Part shown: positions 11,900-24,059 of the stretch, in pieces
Numbering within the stretch: position 1 is the first letter of the stretch
Layout of the letters: every line of letters begins with the position of its first letter
Source of the DNA: Dysidea avara
Lineage: Eukaryota > Porifera > Demospongiae > Dictyoceratida > Dysideidae
Assembly (NCBI RefSeq): GCF_963678975.1
Contig: NC_089275.1
Coordinates: 38,106,819-38,170,818, forward strand
Direction: 5' to 3'
DNA: 64,000 nucleotides
Program-made: the position numbers and the translations under genes
Notes under the pieces: generated by a model
What the model was told of the DNA's origin: nothing
The model's database searches: none
Seen by the model: only the letters and a program-made list of their open reading frames with translations

Positions 11900-13660
11900 T
11901 GTAAGTACTAAGTAAATTAATTAATGAAGTACTAATTGAAGAGATCACTGGTGTACAAGTGTAGAGAATTGTTGTAGAGTTGGTGCATTGACAGTGACAC
12001 TTGGGAAAGCATTCCACTGAGGGATTTCTCGTGGAAAAAAGCTGAACTTGTAGCTATTAACTGTTGAAGATATTGTAACAAATGTTTTGTTGTGACCTCT
12101 AGTGATGAGAGAGTTAATTATTAATCATACATAAGCTGTCCCACTGCAAAGTGATAACATTTTCACTAACACTGCTGTATCTGTTAAAATTGGACATTAC
12201 ATATCTAGGCAGCTCCCCTTTGAACAGATTCCAATTGATTAATATTAATGTTGGTGTAGGGGGACCAAACAAAAGCTGCGTACTCCAAAATTGGTCTGAT
12301 ATAATTATGTACAATGTGCATCCACTCTGGTATTCCTCTGACAGAAGTGAGTGTTTCTTCTTATGAATGCTAGGGCAGAGTTAGCTCTTTTACAGATACA
12401 CTCAATATGCTTGTTGAAAGTAAGTTTACTGTCCAGTGTAAGACCTAAGTATTTAGCTTCCTGTACATGGGTAAGCATTTGACCATACAGGTGTAGTGTG
12501 TGACAGTTGGATGCACTTTGTGAGTAATTGTTAAAGCAACACATTTAATTGGGTTAGATTGCATAAACCATTTGTTTGCCCAATGTTCCAGACAACGTAA
12601 ATCATTCTGTAGGATATTGGAGTCAATGCTTAGAGTGAATTTGGCGATACAACAGACAGTCACCTGCAAATAGGAGACAAGTAGATTTCATACAGCTGGG
12701 TAAGTCATTTATAAAAAACAAGGAACAGTAAGGGGCCCAATTCAGAGCCCTGAGGTATTCGACTGGTAATGTTGACAGCTTCTGAAATAGAACCATCACA
12801 AACAACTTGCTGTTTATGGTTGGTTAAAAAAGACTGAATACAGTTAATTGCCTCTCCAGTAATTCCATAGTACCTTAACTTTAACAGAAAGAGTTTATGG
12901 GAAACCTTGTCGAATGCCTTGCTGAAATCCAGCAGTACGCAATCAGTTTGTGCTTTGTCATTTAAACTGGATGCTAAGTCATGGACAGTTAATAGTAGTG
13001 GAAGACCAGCAGAGCATTTTTGGTGGAAGCCAAACTGGTTGGCTGAGAGGATATTGTTACGTTCTAAAATTAATGACCCATCATAAAGGAGTAAATAATG
13101 TGCTCTAAAGTTTTACATAATACAGAAGATGGGCCTGTAGTTAGCTGGGTCGGATCATGATCCTTTTTTGAAAATAGGTGATACTATTGCTGTTTTCCAA
13201 TCTGTAGGGATTATACCTTGTTTAAGGGAAGCTGAAAACAAACACGCACGGAATCAAATCTTCAGCAAACATCTTCAGAAAGCTAGCAGGGATGTGGTCG
13301 GGTCCTGCAGCTTTTGATTAGAAGCTTAGTTATTCCAGAGGCCTGTAAATTGATTTTAAAAATACTTGGGAAAGGAGAGTCTCCAATGCTTGACAGGTCT
13401 TCATCATTTCTGTCTGTTGTAAAGACGGTACAGAAGTACACATTCAAGATCTTCGCTTTTTCTTGACTTGTGGTATAGGATTGCCCATTTCTTTCTAAGG
13501 AGGATATACCAGTGTGATGAGACCTTAAAGATTTAATGTACTTATAGAACCTTTTCCACTTACCATTCATGCACATAAGGATTGTGGACAGCCTTACACA
13601 CTGATTGAAAGCACATCTAGTTTCTCTGCTTACACCTCCTCAGCTGTTTAACACTTTAAG
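11900..13660 (-). mobile_element. 5'-truncated, decayed LINE (CR1/Jockey-like reverse transcriptase)
   Basis: Minus-strand frames encode, in order: a KWKRFYKYIKSL pre-polymerase segment; PTDWKTAIVSPIFKKGS; palm motif A with LLDFSKAFDKVSH; a PQGSELGP-type motif B; an FADD-box remnant reading FAGD (about 12,661-12,669); the thumb motif AKYLGLTLDSKLTFNKHI; and the C-terminal SFFPREIPQWNAFPS. No endonuclease domain is present, as expected for 5' truncation. Several frame shifts and an in-frame stop show it is dead. It lies in the intergenic gap between the two divergent RLR genes. Confidence 0.88.
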
Positions 13661-14722
13661 GCCAAGAGTGTACAACGTGACACCATTTTTGTGTGCAAAC
13701 ACACTTTATTTTTTAGAGTACTGGATTGACCAGAGTTTCATTAATGGATATGGATGCAGGCAATCAACAGAAACAGCTAGCTAGCCACAAGTGACCATAT
13801 CAAAGTAAAGTGAAAGTACAGTATTATCATTATGTAATGACATGCTGCAATGCAAGATGGGTATATCCAGTCATTGAATGTTTAGTGTTACCAACTTGTT
13901 AGACCATGCAGTTATAAACTGGAAGAGTTTACTTTATAAAGTAGGAGAAGTTTTAGTTGCCTAATTAACTTTACCACTGTATAAAATTTTTAAAAAATTT
14001 GCTTTACCAGTTATATGCGGAACTGGAGGGCGAACACTGGAGGCAAAGCCTGTGCGTATACTAGCTAGCTACACTATAATTGTTTTACTAGCTATCCATT
14101 CAACTTTCCCTACATTATACCCCTATCTCAATGGCATATCCTGGACTTTCCATCAATACAGATATATGTCATCCCAGTACTAGTAATCAAAACAACAGCG
14201 TGAGCTTACCTATACAGAGTTTCTTTCCCCACACTATCAAATGCCATGAACAACCTCCCAGATCACATCATTGAAGCAGAAATTTTAGAACATTTTACTG
14301 ATAATTAGCTACATGCATACTTAACTAAGATTGCTACATGTAGCTAACTTATTGGTTGTTGTTTTGCTGTTGTTTTCTTTTTTTTGACAGTCTTATCCTC
14401 CTGCATGGATATATCAGCTGTACCTATCTATAAGCTGTCTGGCAGTAAGCATATCCTAAAAGTAAGAATCCCTGTATCATCAGCTCCTGTAGAGCGGGTG
14501 TGTAGCAGGAAAAGTCTTCAGGCTCAAGAGGTATAGTTAAAACAGTTAGCTCAGTATACATCATTCTACAGATTATTGTTTCAAGTGTACGCAGTCATTG
14601 TGCCTTGTAACAATAAATGCAATAGGCTCACAGTCCTGTTGACGTTCCTGATTTCAAGTACCTATAATGAATGCTTCATTAGCATTTAGAGTCTAAGCAT
14701 TGCGCTTGCATGTGCTTGTAGC

Positions 14723-15145
14723 CAGTGTTGGGCAAGTTACTTTGTAAAAGTAACTAGTTACATATTACATGCAACTGAACTATTTAGTTACAGTTACATA
14801 TTACCCACGTGACATGATTGCGTTGTTGGACAATATGCAAATTTTGGTTATAAGTAAGAAGCTGGTGAATAAGCTTCATTCAGTAGGCTTCGTTACTTTG
14901 TTGTGGCTAGGCGTTACTCAGGGATAACTAACGAGATTAGTAACTTCGTTACTTGTAATAATATTACGTAATATTAGACTCGTTACAGTAACTATATTAC
15001 TTAGGTAACGCGTTACATTTGTAAGTAAAGTAGCTTGCGTTATATTACCTGTTTTTATAGCGTATTTCGTTATATTACTTTGTTACCACAAAAGTAATAA
15101 TATTACGTAACGCGTTACATAAGTAACGCGTTACTCCCAACACTG
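14723..15145. mobile_element. hAT-type MITE, GTAACGCGTTAC family, copy 1
   Basis: It begins CAGTGTTGGG and ends CCCAACACTG, and is flanked by the perfect 8-bp duplication CTTGTAGC (14,715-14,722 and 15,146-15,153). The body is packed with GTAAC/GTTAC words arranged in both orientations, so the single strand could fold extensively. It is 423 bp and non-coding. A close second copy lies at 61,225-61,680 with the same internal words (CACGTGACATGATTGC, AAGAAGCTGGTGAATAA). Confidence 0.9.
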
Positions 15146-15733
15146 CTTGTAGCTACTTGAGCCCTTTTATATATGTGCTTGAGGAAGCAGGTGCTTCAAG
15201 CACTTGACCTATGTGCTTGACTCACGTTTGCTCAGTGCAAAGTTATCTCTTGCATGGTCCTTCCAGCCTAGACAGAAGTAGTGAACAGTGGGTCAGCAGT
15301 AGAAATTTAGACCAAACAACAATGCGAAAAACACCAGGAAACAAATCCGGCAAAGTTTACGGAAACTTTACGGATCATTATTACATTAATTTAACATCTG
15401 CATCCTCATCTCAATTTACATATCGTTCTGTTTGCAGCACTATTTCTCACGTTTCAATCTGCTTGCTCATTATAGCTGCCCTGTTCGGAAATTTTATTCT
15501 CTAACGGGTGTAGTCGATCACTCAGTCTGACCATAGATAACCTGCCTCGGGGAAATTTTTTTTGTACGAGGTTTACCGCCTTACCACGCCCAATATATTC
15601 ATAAGTCTGAAGTTCTTTATTGAAGGTCCAGAAAGTCAGCTCAGAACCTATTTCAAGCGAAACACCACCATGGAGATGCTCACATTGATTATAATCAGTA
15701 TTATTACCATCATCTTGTTTTATTGTTACTTGA

Positions 15734-18700
15734 ATAACAACCCTGGGCGTGGAGCAACCTCAGAAAGTAGCAGTAGCCAGTAGTGTTAAAACAACTGTTC
15801 CCGTCGTTCAGCCAGCTTCATCAGTACAGGATAACAGTGCCTCGAATGTTGTAGGTAAGTGCACTGTGGTCTGATGTGTGAAAATAGCTACTGCTTGATC
15901 ATCTGTTCAGACTGTTCTGCAGCAACTGATCAACATGTATCTGTAACAAGTGATGCGGTTGCAGCAAATAGTTCAACCACTAGCAAATCTGCAACTTCTA
16001 CTTCTGATTCACCTGATAATCATCAAGGTATATAAACTATCAGTTTTGTAAATTTTCTGAGTTTACGGACAATTTCCATCACTTTGCTCAGTGCCAGTGC
16101 CGCCCAGAGAAATTAAGGGGCCCAGGGCAAAGAGTTAAAGTTGTAAGGTGTAGACCAAAAAAAAAAAAAAAAAAAAAAAGGTCACAACCTGCTGGCAATA
16201 ACAATAACTACCCATCACCAACCATTTCTCCTTATCTATAAGCTTGCTACACTGCTCCTCTGAAGAATGCTGTGACTGCTCTATTAGAGTATTTAGATCT
16301 GACTGCTTTATTAGAGTATATCGATCTTTTAAACAGGTATTCAGAGGGCCCTTCATGGGGCCTCCTGGGGCCCCTTTCAGGCTGGGGCCCGGGGCAAAAT
16401 GCCCCAGTTGCCCCCCCCCCCCCCCCTGTGGGCGGCCCTGCTCAGTGCCAAAGTTGGCTCATGTATATTAGGTAATTTTCTGCATGTAGGACAACTACTA
16501 GACAATTTTTCATGCTGGCACAACTAACTTAGGTATAGCAAACAATTAGGTAAGACAGTTAGGTGTAACTGCAACACAATTACAGAACAAAACACACAAG
16601 ACCACAGTCACATACAATCAAAATAAAAGTACTGGGTAATAGTATATTAATTTAAAATGAAGTAGGGATCCAAGCAATAAATAGTAGTAAAACAAGAGAT
16701 GAATGATAGTATTACAGCATGGCTAGGTGGAAAAATTAATGGATTTTTCCACCAAGCTATGCTGTACTACCATGATTCATCTCTTGTTTCACTACTTTTT
16801 ATCACTTGGATCCCTACTTCATTTTTTTAATATAGTTACTAGTTTGTTTGGTTTTTTTTGTTACAGTATACAGCTATACATGTGTGACTGCTTTATTAGG
16901 TGACTGCTGTATTAGAGTATCTCAAGTCACCTTCACCAACCAGAGGTCTGTCACTATTTAACAATGGGGTGTGGCATCGTGATCAAGTATAGATTGTTAA
17001 GAGGCGTAGTCTTAGTGCTCAATCATTATGATTAATCAACCAAGATCGCATCACGTGGTATTGAACCTATCATAAAGTTACAGGTATTTTACAGAGCACA
17101 AGCATTTAAATAAGTTTGTAGCATCTAAATATGCTGCATAAGAAAAGTGTTGATAGGGAAAATTAATGTCTCAATATGGTTTCATTGCATGAAGAAGGAC
17201 AAAGACAAGCCTGGTTGAAGATAAAAGGAAAGACAAGGCGCAGAAGGCACATACTCGTCAGAGCACATCCCACTGGTGAGTTTGTTTTTGTGGCATAAAA
17301 ATAGTGGCCGTATACTGCTTCATTTGGCCTCCAGCCTTACTCAATCATGCTCTGACTTGTTTATTTACTAGGTAGACAGGATTGCAAAATTTCCGATTCC
17401 TGTATCTTCATCCCACTGTAAATAAAGTCACAATGAATTAGCTACCATCCTCATGCTCAACCCCACACCCAGCACCCATGATACAGCTACACTCATAAAA
17501 ATGGTGGGAAACTGTCTAGGGTGTCAATGAGCCTTATCCACAATGACGTTTTATGACATCACAAGAATAAAAATGGCCGCTATAGTTGGGGGACTGTTAT
17601 ACAGATGCCTATGGAGATAAATTTTCGAACGCTCATATTTCTGCGAGGCATGGAGATATTGACCATTAACAGTTATAAAGTAACAAAAGCTATTGTAAAC
17701 GTATGCTATTTAGAAAAAAATTTGAAACACGACTAAACTCGTTTATCATAATGTCTTATATAAAACTTGACTGTACCTGTCATTTAGAACTCGATATCTT
17801 CTTTCCTGACTGAAATATGAACAATTAAATTTTTTTTCTCCATATGTGCTTGTGTAACAGTCCCCCAACTATCACGGCCATTTTTATTCTCGTTATGTCA
17901 TAAAACATCATTGTGGATAAGGCTCATTGAATATAGATGCTTCAAGAGGCCACAATAATGTAAAATTTTCACTTGCATACACTGCTGCAAAGGTTGATAA
18001 TATTAACTTTTTTCCCAAGTGAACACAAGGAAGTTGCAAGAGTTCAGGGACACATAACATGGATATACGATTCATCCATTTAGAATATTTGGTATCAATC
18101 TGAAGTGAAATTATTTATGAACGATGACACAAAACCAACTTTCTCCAAAAGGTCATGCAATTTTGTTAAATCAGGTTACATGTGTACACCTGATACTTTA
18201 TTGCCACATTAAAAAACTACCTAATAACCATCACTACATTTTGTGGCAAATCCCAGTGAAGGTCACTGATTCACTGATTTGGATTTGCTACAAAATGTAG
18301 TGACAGTCACAAAGTTGTTTTTACAGTGTGTAACTAAGAATCAGGTGTGCCATCAGCAAAACCCTATATCGGTTGTGTTTTCATTAGATCGGTACAATAT
18401 TTAGAACAAACTTTGTAGATAGAAGGGGTGCCGTATAATTTCTTGGCTGCATTTATCAATGTAAAACGATTAAACTATTTTGAATCAACTGTGCACTATT
18501 TATATTAATGTGTGCTCAATTAAGTACAGCACCTTTTATGGGGTATTCTGTGTTTGCCACACTAACAATTCTCTCCAAATGGCTATGATGTCATCAAGTA
18601 GTTCATGTACAGGTGATGTGAACATTTAATATTTTATGACACATAGCAACTGGAAAATTTCTAAGCATTAAATAAACTTACTGCCTCTAATGCTACAGCT

Positions 18701-21059
18701 ATTGGTTTTCAACTAGTAAGACACGTCTAGCATCAAAAAAGGAAATCTTCCGTTTTCTTACCACTGAAACTACATTGCTTTAAAAGACTGAGATACTCTA
18801 ATAGAGTAGTCATGTAAACAAGCTATAAATCATGTAGATTTTTTTTAGTAAAAATTTCTGGCATGATGTTTTGCACAAAATGTGAATGCTGTTATATGAA
18901 CTGTGAACTGTGAAGATGTGTTATGTAAGTAGATTCTTTTTGTACAGTTACTGAGTAAATTGTGTTCTACTTCTATAGATCCTGAAGTTCACAAGCCATC
19001 TTTTACCTTTGTTCTTCCTGAGGGAAAAACACTTCGCAATTACCAGAAGGAGTTAGCAACACCTGGTTTGGATGGACAGAACTATGTAGCGTGTGCTCCT
19101 ACTGGAACTGGTAAAACCCTCATTGCATCAATGGTGATATCAAATCACCTGGAGAAGAAGCCTGATGGTAAAGTGTTTTTCCTAGTCAACAAAATAGCTT
19201 TAGCAGCACAACAGTGTAACGAAATAAAACAATATATTCCTGGACTGAAGGCAGATCACATTACTGGTAACAGCGGGATCAAGTTACCTCTTTCTCTTTT
19301 GCTGCAAGAGAATCAAATGATTGTTTGCACGGCTGGTATCCTACTCAATGAAATGATCATGCACTCTCTTAGCAGTGCAAAGAGGGTTTGTTTAAATGAT
19401 GTGAGTTTGCTTGTAATTGATGAGTGTCACAATACAAGGAAGAACACCCCATATGCCATCATCATGGAGAACTACATCAGAAGTAAGCTAGAAGGTTCAG
19501 GAAATCTTCCACAAATTGTGGGACTAACAGCATCACCAGGTGCAGGGGATAATCCATCAGGAGAAGTTGAAAAAACTTTGGAGCATTTACAAGGATTGTG
19601 CGCTTTGTTGGATGCATTTGGAGGCATAAAAATTGTAAGGGACAGGGATAACATTATTGAATTAGTCAATTATACAAATCAGCCTGACTTTGATCTCCTG
19701 AAGACTAAATCTCATAGCAATTCAGATCCCTTTTTATCCCTTTTACATTCTACCATGAAATCAGTGGAGGAATCAGTGCAAAACCTGACTAATACGAATG
19801 TTGACATCTACAGATGTCCATTTTCACGATACACCCGCTCTTATGAGAGTTGGGTTGTGCAGCTGCTTCATGCTTCTGAGCGTCGTGACGGAGAAATTGA
19901 GAGAGATATACGTGCGCATTTAAAACAATTGCAGTATTATTACAAAGCCTTGAATGTATATCAGGACCTCACCCAAGCTGATGCTGTTGCTCTATTAAAG
20001 AGGAAGATGACTTTGGCACAACAACCAACTGCACATGAACAAGCTTTGTATCATATATTTAACCAGTTTTGTCAACAAGCTCAAAAAATTGTTCCTATAG
20101 AAAATCCAAAGTTGGTGAGACTAAAACAATTACTGTTTGACCATTTTCAAATTTTACCAAAAACACGTGGGATTATCTTTGTTACTACTAAGGAAAGTGC
20201 TTACTGCATGTGTGAGTGGCTCAAAGAATGTGTTGAACTAAAAGGGTTGGTAAAACCAGGCATTGTGACTGGCCGTGGGAGCAATGAACATGGAGGGATG
20301 ACAGTGTTAAGACAACAGGATCTCATACAGCAATTTGATAAGGGTATTCTAAACTTATTGGTGTCTACATCAGCACTAGAAGAAGGACTAGATGTCCCAG
20401 CCTGTAATCTTATTGTGAGGTACAACTACGTTACAAATGAGATTGCGCGTCTTCAAGCACAAGGTCGAGCCCGTGCTAAAGGAAGTCGTTGTTATGCCAT
20501 CTTGGAAGAATCGTCACCAAAAGTTTATCAGGAACAGCTAAACAAAATAAGGGAAGATCTGATGTTGAAAGCTTTAGAGTACTTACCAGAAGGTGAGAGG
20601 TTGGAAAAAGAAATTGTAAAGCTGCAGAAAGAGATTCTTTCAGCAAGAGATCTCCAGCAAAAAGCACAGAATGAGTCAAAAACATTAGACTGTAACCAAA
20701 TAGCTGTTGTCTGTAAAAGTTGTGACCTTGGGTTATGCTGGGGTGGAGATTTACGCATACTTGGTGATAGCCACCGTGTAGTCATCACTGAAGATATCTA
20801 TGAAAGATGTTACCTGAAGAAGCATGACCGTAGCCGTGAAACCGGCGACTTTGTCATTGTACAAAAGGTGCATTGCAAAAGATGTGACCAAGATGTCGGT
20901 GTGACCATCAAGTGGCCTGAGAAAGGTGTTGAATTTCCTGCAATAAAATGTAAACAAGTTATGTTCTGTACTCCGTGGCCACTTGGTAAAATACCAGTCA
21001 CAAAGTGGTCAAATGCTCCTTTCAGTGTAAGGAAGTATTCTCTCAGTGCAGATAACTAA
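15734..21059 (+). CDS. RIG-I-like receptor RLR-2: Ser/Thr linker, DExD/H helicase, RIG-I C-terminal domain; no CARD-like exon seen
   Basis: Exons: up to 15,854 (frame open from 15,734), 15,911-16,027 and 18,979-21,059, joined by phase-1 introns exactly like RLR-1. The last exon encodes [35 protein letters not shown] and QAQGRARAK, then a C-terminal domain with CKSC and CKRC zinc pairs. It is co-linear and strongly similar to RLR-1 along its whole length. The two linker exons are rich in Ser, Thr, Ala and Val. An ATG at 15,670 opens a hydrophobic run (LTLIIISIITIILFYCY) that would be a membrane anchor, but its frame differs by one base from the linker frame, so linking them needs an unseen small intron or a sequence error. 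The 5' end is unresolved. A likely RNA sensor; without a CARD it may act as a regulator, as LGP2 does (inference). Confidence 0.88.
16095..16440. mobile_element. hAT-type MITE in an RLR-2 intron
   Basis: Ends CAGTGCCGCCCA and TGGGCGGCCCTG form an inverted repeat; the 8-bp duplication CTCAGTGC is perfect on both sides (16,087-16,094 and 16,441-16,448). The 346-bp body contains a poly-A run, two copies of the CTCTATTAGAGTAT word, and a GGCCC/C-rich right flank. Confidence 0.88.
16654..16825. repeat. Long near-perfect foldback in an RLR-2 intron
   Basis: Two arms of about 80 bp (beginning ATGAAGTAGGGATCCAAG) face each other around a very short loop near 16,740. The arms match at roughly nine bases in ten. 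A foldback-type MITE is most likely; the target duplication is unclear because both flanks are A/T runs. Confidence 0.75.
17525..17929. mobile_element. MITE with about 75-bp inverted repeats in an RLR-2 intron
   Basis: The arms start CAATGAGCCTTATCCACAAT and include AATAAAAATGGCCG and AGTTGGGGGACTGTTA; they surround an AT-rich centre of about 255 bp. No clear target duplication was found. It is non-coding. Confidence 0.75.
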
Positions 21060-21703
21060 CTAGTTAGATAGGTATTGAGTTACATAGCTTAGACACATAC
21101 TACACATGTAGAAGTACATGTTGTTTAGATATATGGAACATGTACACTGTAGCTAAATGCAGTATAGTTAATAGGTACGTGTAGTATCAAACTTATAATT
21201 TTTTATGCAATTGTAATTGGCCTACAGAAAACATCATCCTTAAAAATTAATGATACTACATAGTCCCATATATACCTGTATAATTATATGTGTATTATCA
21301 TGTTGTTCAATTACCAGCTTGTATCTATATACTGGTACGTATTGAATCTAGTAATAACATGACACAGTGTCTGGTGATCATTTATGTACATATTTTTCCT
21401 TTAATAGACTCTTACTATCTCACATGCCAGAGTAAACGACTTCACAGGCAAGATGAGTTCATAATTTGTAGAGAGTCTCTGTAGAAGGAATGATGGGAAT
21501 GCTATGTTGTCCTTTTACAGTTTATCCTTTATGTGCCAATGTATCTGTCATGTTATCTATTTTGTATAATAATTATACCAAATTAATCACACGCTTCATG
21601 GGCTTTTTATACCCTTTAGTAGTGAACCTGGCAAATCAAAATAAAAATGCAAATTGTGCTTCTGTTTTATTAGTACTCTATTAGAGTATCTCTATCTTTA
21701 TAA

Positions 21704-23425
21704 AGGATAACATCATTGAATTGGCTAGTCAATTACACAAACCAGCCAGACTTTGATCTACTGAAGACTAGATCTCACAGTGATTTGCAATTAAGTCGAT
21801 GGAGGACTCAATAATATAACTAGATATAGTTGATTTGTACAGATGTCCATTTTCTAGATGCATCCATGTCTATGAAAGTTGGATTACACAACTTCTACAT
21901 GATTCTGAGCTGATTGCACTGGACCAATGGAGATATATGCACACATTTCAATGTTATTACAAAGCCTTGCCAATGTATAGTGCTACCAATGTTTCTCTAC
22001 TACAAAAAAGGATAAAAATTGCAGAAACTCCACTCAATTTGAACAACAATTATACACCAGTTTTGTCAACAAGCTCAGGGAATTTTTAACACCGAAAACA
22101 GTGAAAATCTAAATTCCTAGATCAAAGCAACTGCTTATTAGCCATTTTCAAATATCACCATCCACACCTGCATTGGATCATCTTTGTTACCATCAAGGAT
22201 AGTACAAGATACATGTATCAGTGGCTCAAGGAAAGTGAAAGACTTGGTTCGACCAGATATTGTGACTGGCCATGGAAGCAATGAACAAGGCAGGATGTAG
22301 GCCTGCATCAAATATGCCAGTATAATAGAATTAAAAAAGCATAATAGGCTAGAGTGCTGTGCCAGCATAATTCTGGCATATTAGGTAGATATTTCAAAGT
22401 ATGGAGCTTAATTCCATGAAAATAGATCAATACTCCCTAACAGAGAAACTACAAACTGCAATAGAACACTCAAATGCATTGTACATAGCTCCTTATATTG
22501 ATACTCTTCTTATAGTGAAATACTCTAATAGAGCATTCACTGATTAAAATGTTCCAAGATAATTGTAATAAAATTAATGTTGCTAACTTAGGAGCATAAT
22601 GCAAGCATAATAGAAATACTGTAAGAGCATAATAGGTGGAAATTTTGGGGAATTCCTGCAAGCATTTTGGCAAACTTTTGAGCATATTGACTCAGGCCTA
22701 GCAGGATGACTGTGTTGAAACAACAAGATGTCAAAGAACAATTTGAAGATGGTGTATTAAACTTATTAGTGTCTACTTCAGCATTAGAAGAAGGATTAAA
22801 TATTCCAACTTGTAATCTTGTTGTGAGGTACAACTATATAATTTATGTTACCAATGAAATTGCTCATTTTCAAGCTCAAGGTTGGGCCCAAGCTGAAAGG
22901 AGTCATAATTAATTATTCTATTTTGGAAGAGTCATCACCAAAAGTCTACCTATAGAACAACTTAACAAAGAAAAAGAAGACTTGATGAAGCAGGCTTTAG
23001 AATTTTTACCAGAAGGTGAGAAACTAAAAATGAAAATTGTACAGCTGCAGATGGAGATTCTCTCAGCTAGAGAACTGCAGCAGCAGGTACAGAAAGATTA
23101 AAAAATACTGCAATCTATATAGTCAAGTAGTGGTCGCCTGTAAAGGCTGTGGCTTGTAGACTTACGAATAATTGCTAATGCCCACTACATTGTCATCACA
23201 AAGGTTTTTATGAAAGGTGTATCATCAAGGAACATGGAGTCACCACACTGGGGACTTTCTCATCACACAAAATCTGCACTGCAAAGATTGCAGGCAAGAC
23301 GTTGGTGTGGTCTGAGAAAAATACCTCATTTCCTGCCATTATTAATGTAAACAAGTAATGTTCTGCACTCCACAAGGCAAAAAAAAAGCAGTTGGAAATG
23401 GTCAAATGCTCCATTCATGCATGTC
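21704..23425 (+). pseudogene. RLR-3: decayed third RLR helicase copy
   Basis: The stretch aligns in order with RLR-2 from the region after the first RecA lobe onward: a NIIELA-like start, RCPFSRCIHVYESW, the helical insert, a damaged motif IV-to-V stretch, [15 protein letters not shown], a motif VI remnant (QAQGWAQAE), and C-terminal domain pieces (KGCG, HCKDC, KQVMFCTP). Walker A and the DECH box are absent, so the copy is truncated at the 5' side and would have no ATPase. Multiple stops and frame changes break it. It lies 645 bp downstream of RLR-2 in the same orientation, so a tandem duplication. A hAT-type MITE interrupts it at 22,298-22,700. Confidence 0.88.
22298..22700. mobile_element. 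hAT-type MITE inserted in the RLR-3 pseudogene
   Basis: Ends TAGGCCTG and CAGGCCTA are inverted, with the perfect 8-bp duplication GCAGGATG (22,290-22,297 and 22,701-22,708), which lies inside the RLR coding remnant. The 403-bp body carries ATACTCTAATAGAGCATTCA and many GCATAAT words shared with the element at 23,704. Confidence 0.9.
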
Positions 23426-23703
23426 CAGTGTTGAAATTAAAATTGAAGTATAAATGTCAGAACTTCGTGTATTTCACAAAATGTATAATATGGCTACTAA
23501 ACGTTCACTAGTGTATATCTGCAGGTGTATAGGCAACCTCCCTTGCTTCCATACTTCTCTATGATCCCTAATTGAACTCAAATTCCTAATTTTTCCTTAT
23601 ATTTTTTTCTCACGCACATCTTCATCTCAAGTAACAGAGATGTATGATGGAGTACTGTGAATCAACACGAAGGAGTGGTTCCACACATGGTGAATATTCT
23701 AAG

Positions 23704-24059
23704 TAGGGACCCGCCTATTATGTTCAAATTTTTATCTATTATGCTATGCTGCACTGCTCAAAAATTTTACCTATTATGCTCAAAGCTTTATGCCTTATTT
23801 CTCATGTTTTGCTAATAAATTTGCAGTTATGGGCACATAGTAAGTGGCTGAAGCACATCTTTGCTCTTCAAAATGCATGTGATAGAAAAGATCGGTATAC
23901 TCTATTAGAGTTATTGACTGCTCTATTAGAGTATATCGATCTATTCATCAAGGATTTGTAGTATAGCTCAAATATTCTTCCTATTATGCTGGCATTGTGC
24001 TCAATGCTTTCAGGCACCTATTATCCTCATAATTATATCAGCATAATCGGCGGGTCCCA
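23704..24059. mobile_element. hAT-type MITE downstream of RLR-3
   Basis: It starts TAGGGACCCGCC and ends GGCGGGTCCCA, flanked by the perfect 8-mer ATTCTAAG (23,696-23,703 and 24,060-24,067). It includes two CTCTATTAGAGT words and CTATTATGCT repeats, and is 356 bp. Confidence 0.88.

Noticed and set aside
17158-17275. Plus-strand open frame beginning MVSLHEEGQRQAW and ending at a GTGAGT donor, in the RLR-2 intron
   Set aside because: Basic sequence without a recognised domain; it ends at a good donor but I found no acceptor or phase-matched partner that would place it in RLR-2, and it may be repeat-derived.
18230-18303. Short palindrome with arms CACTACATTTTGT and ACAAAATGTAGTG
   Set aside because: Only about 25-bp arms and no target duplication; too small to call an element with confidence.
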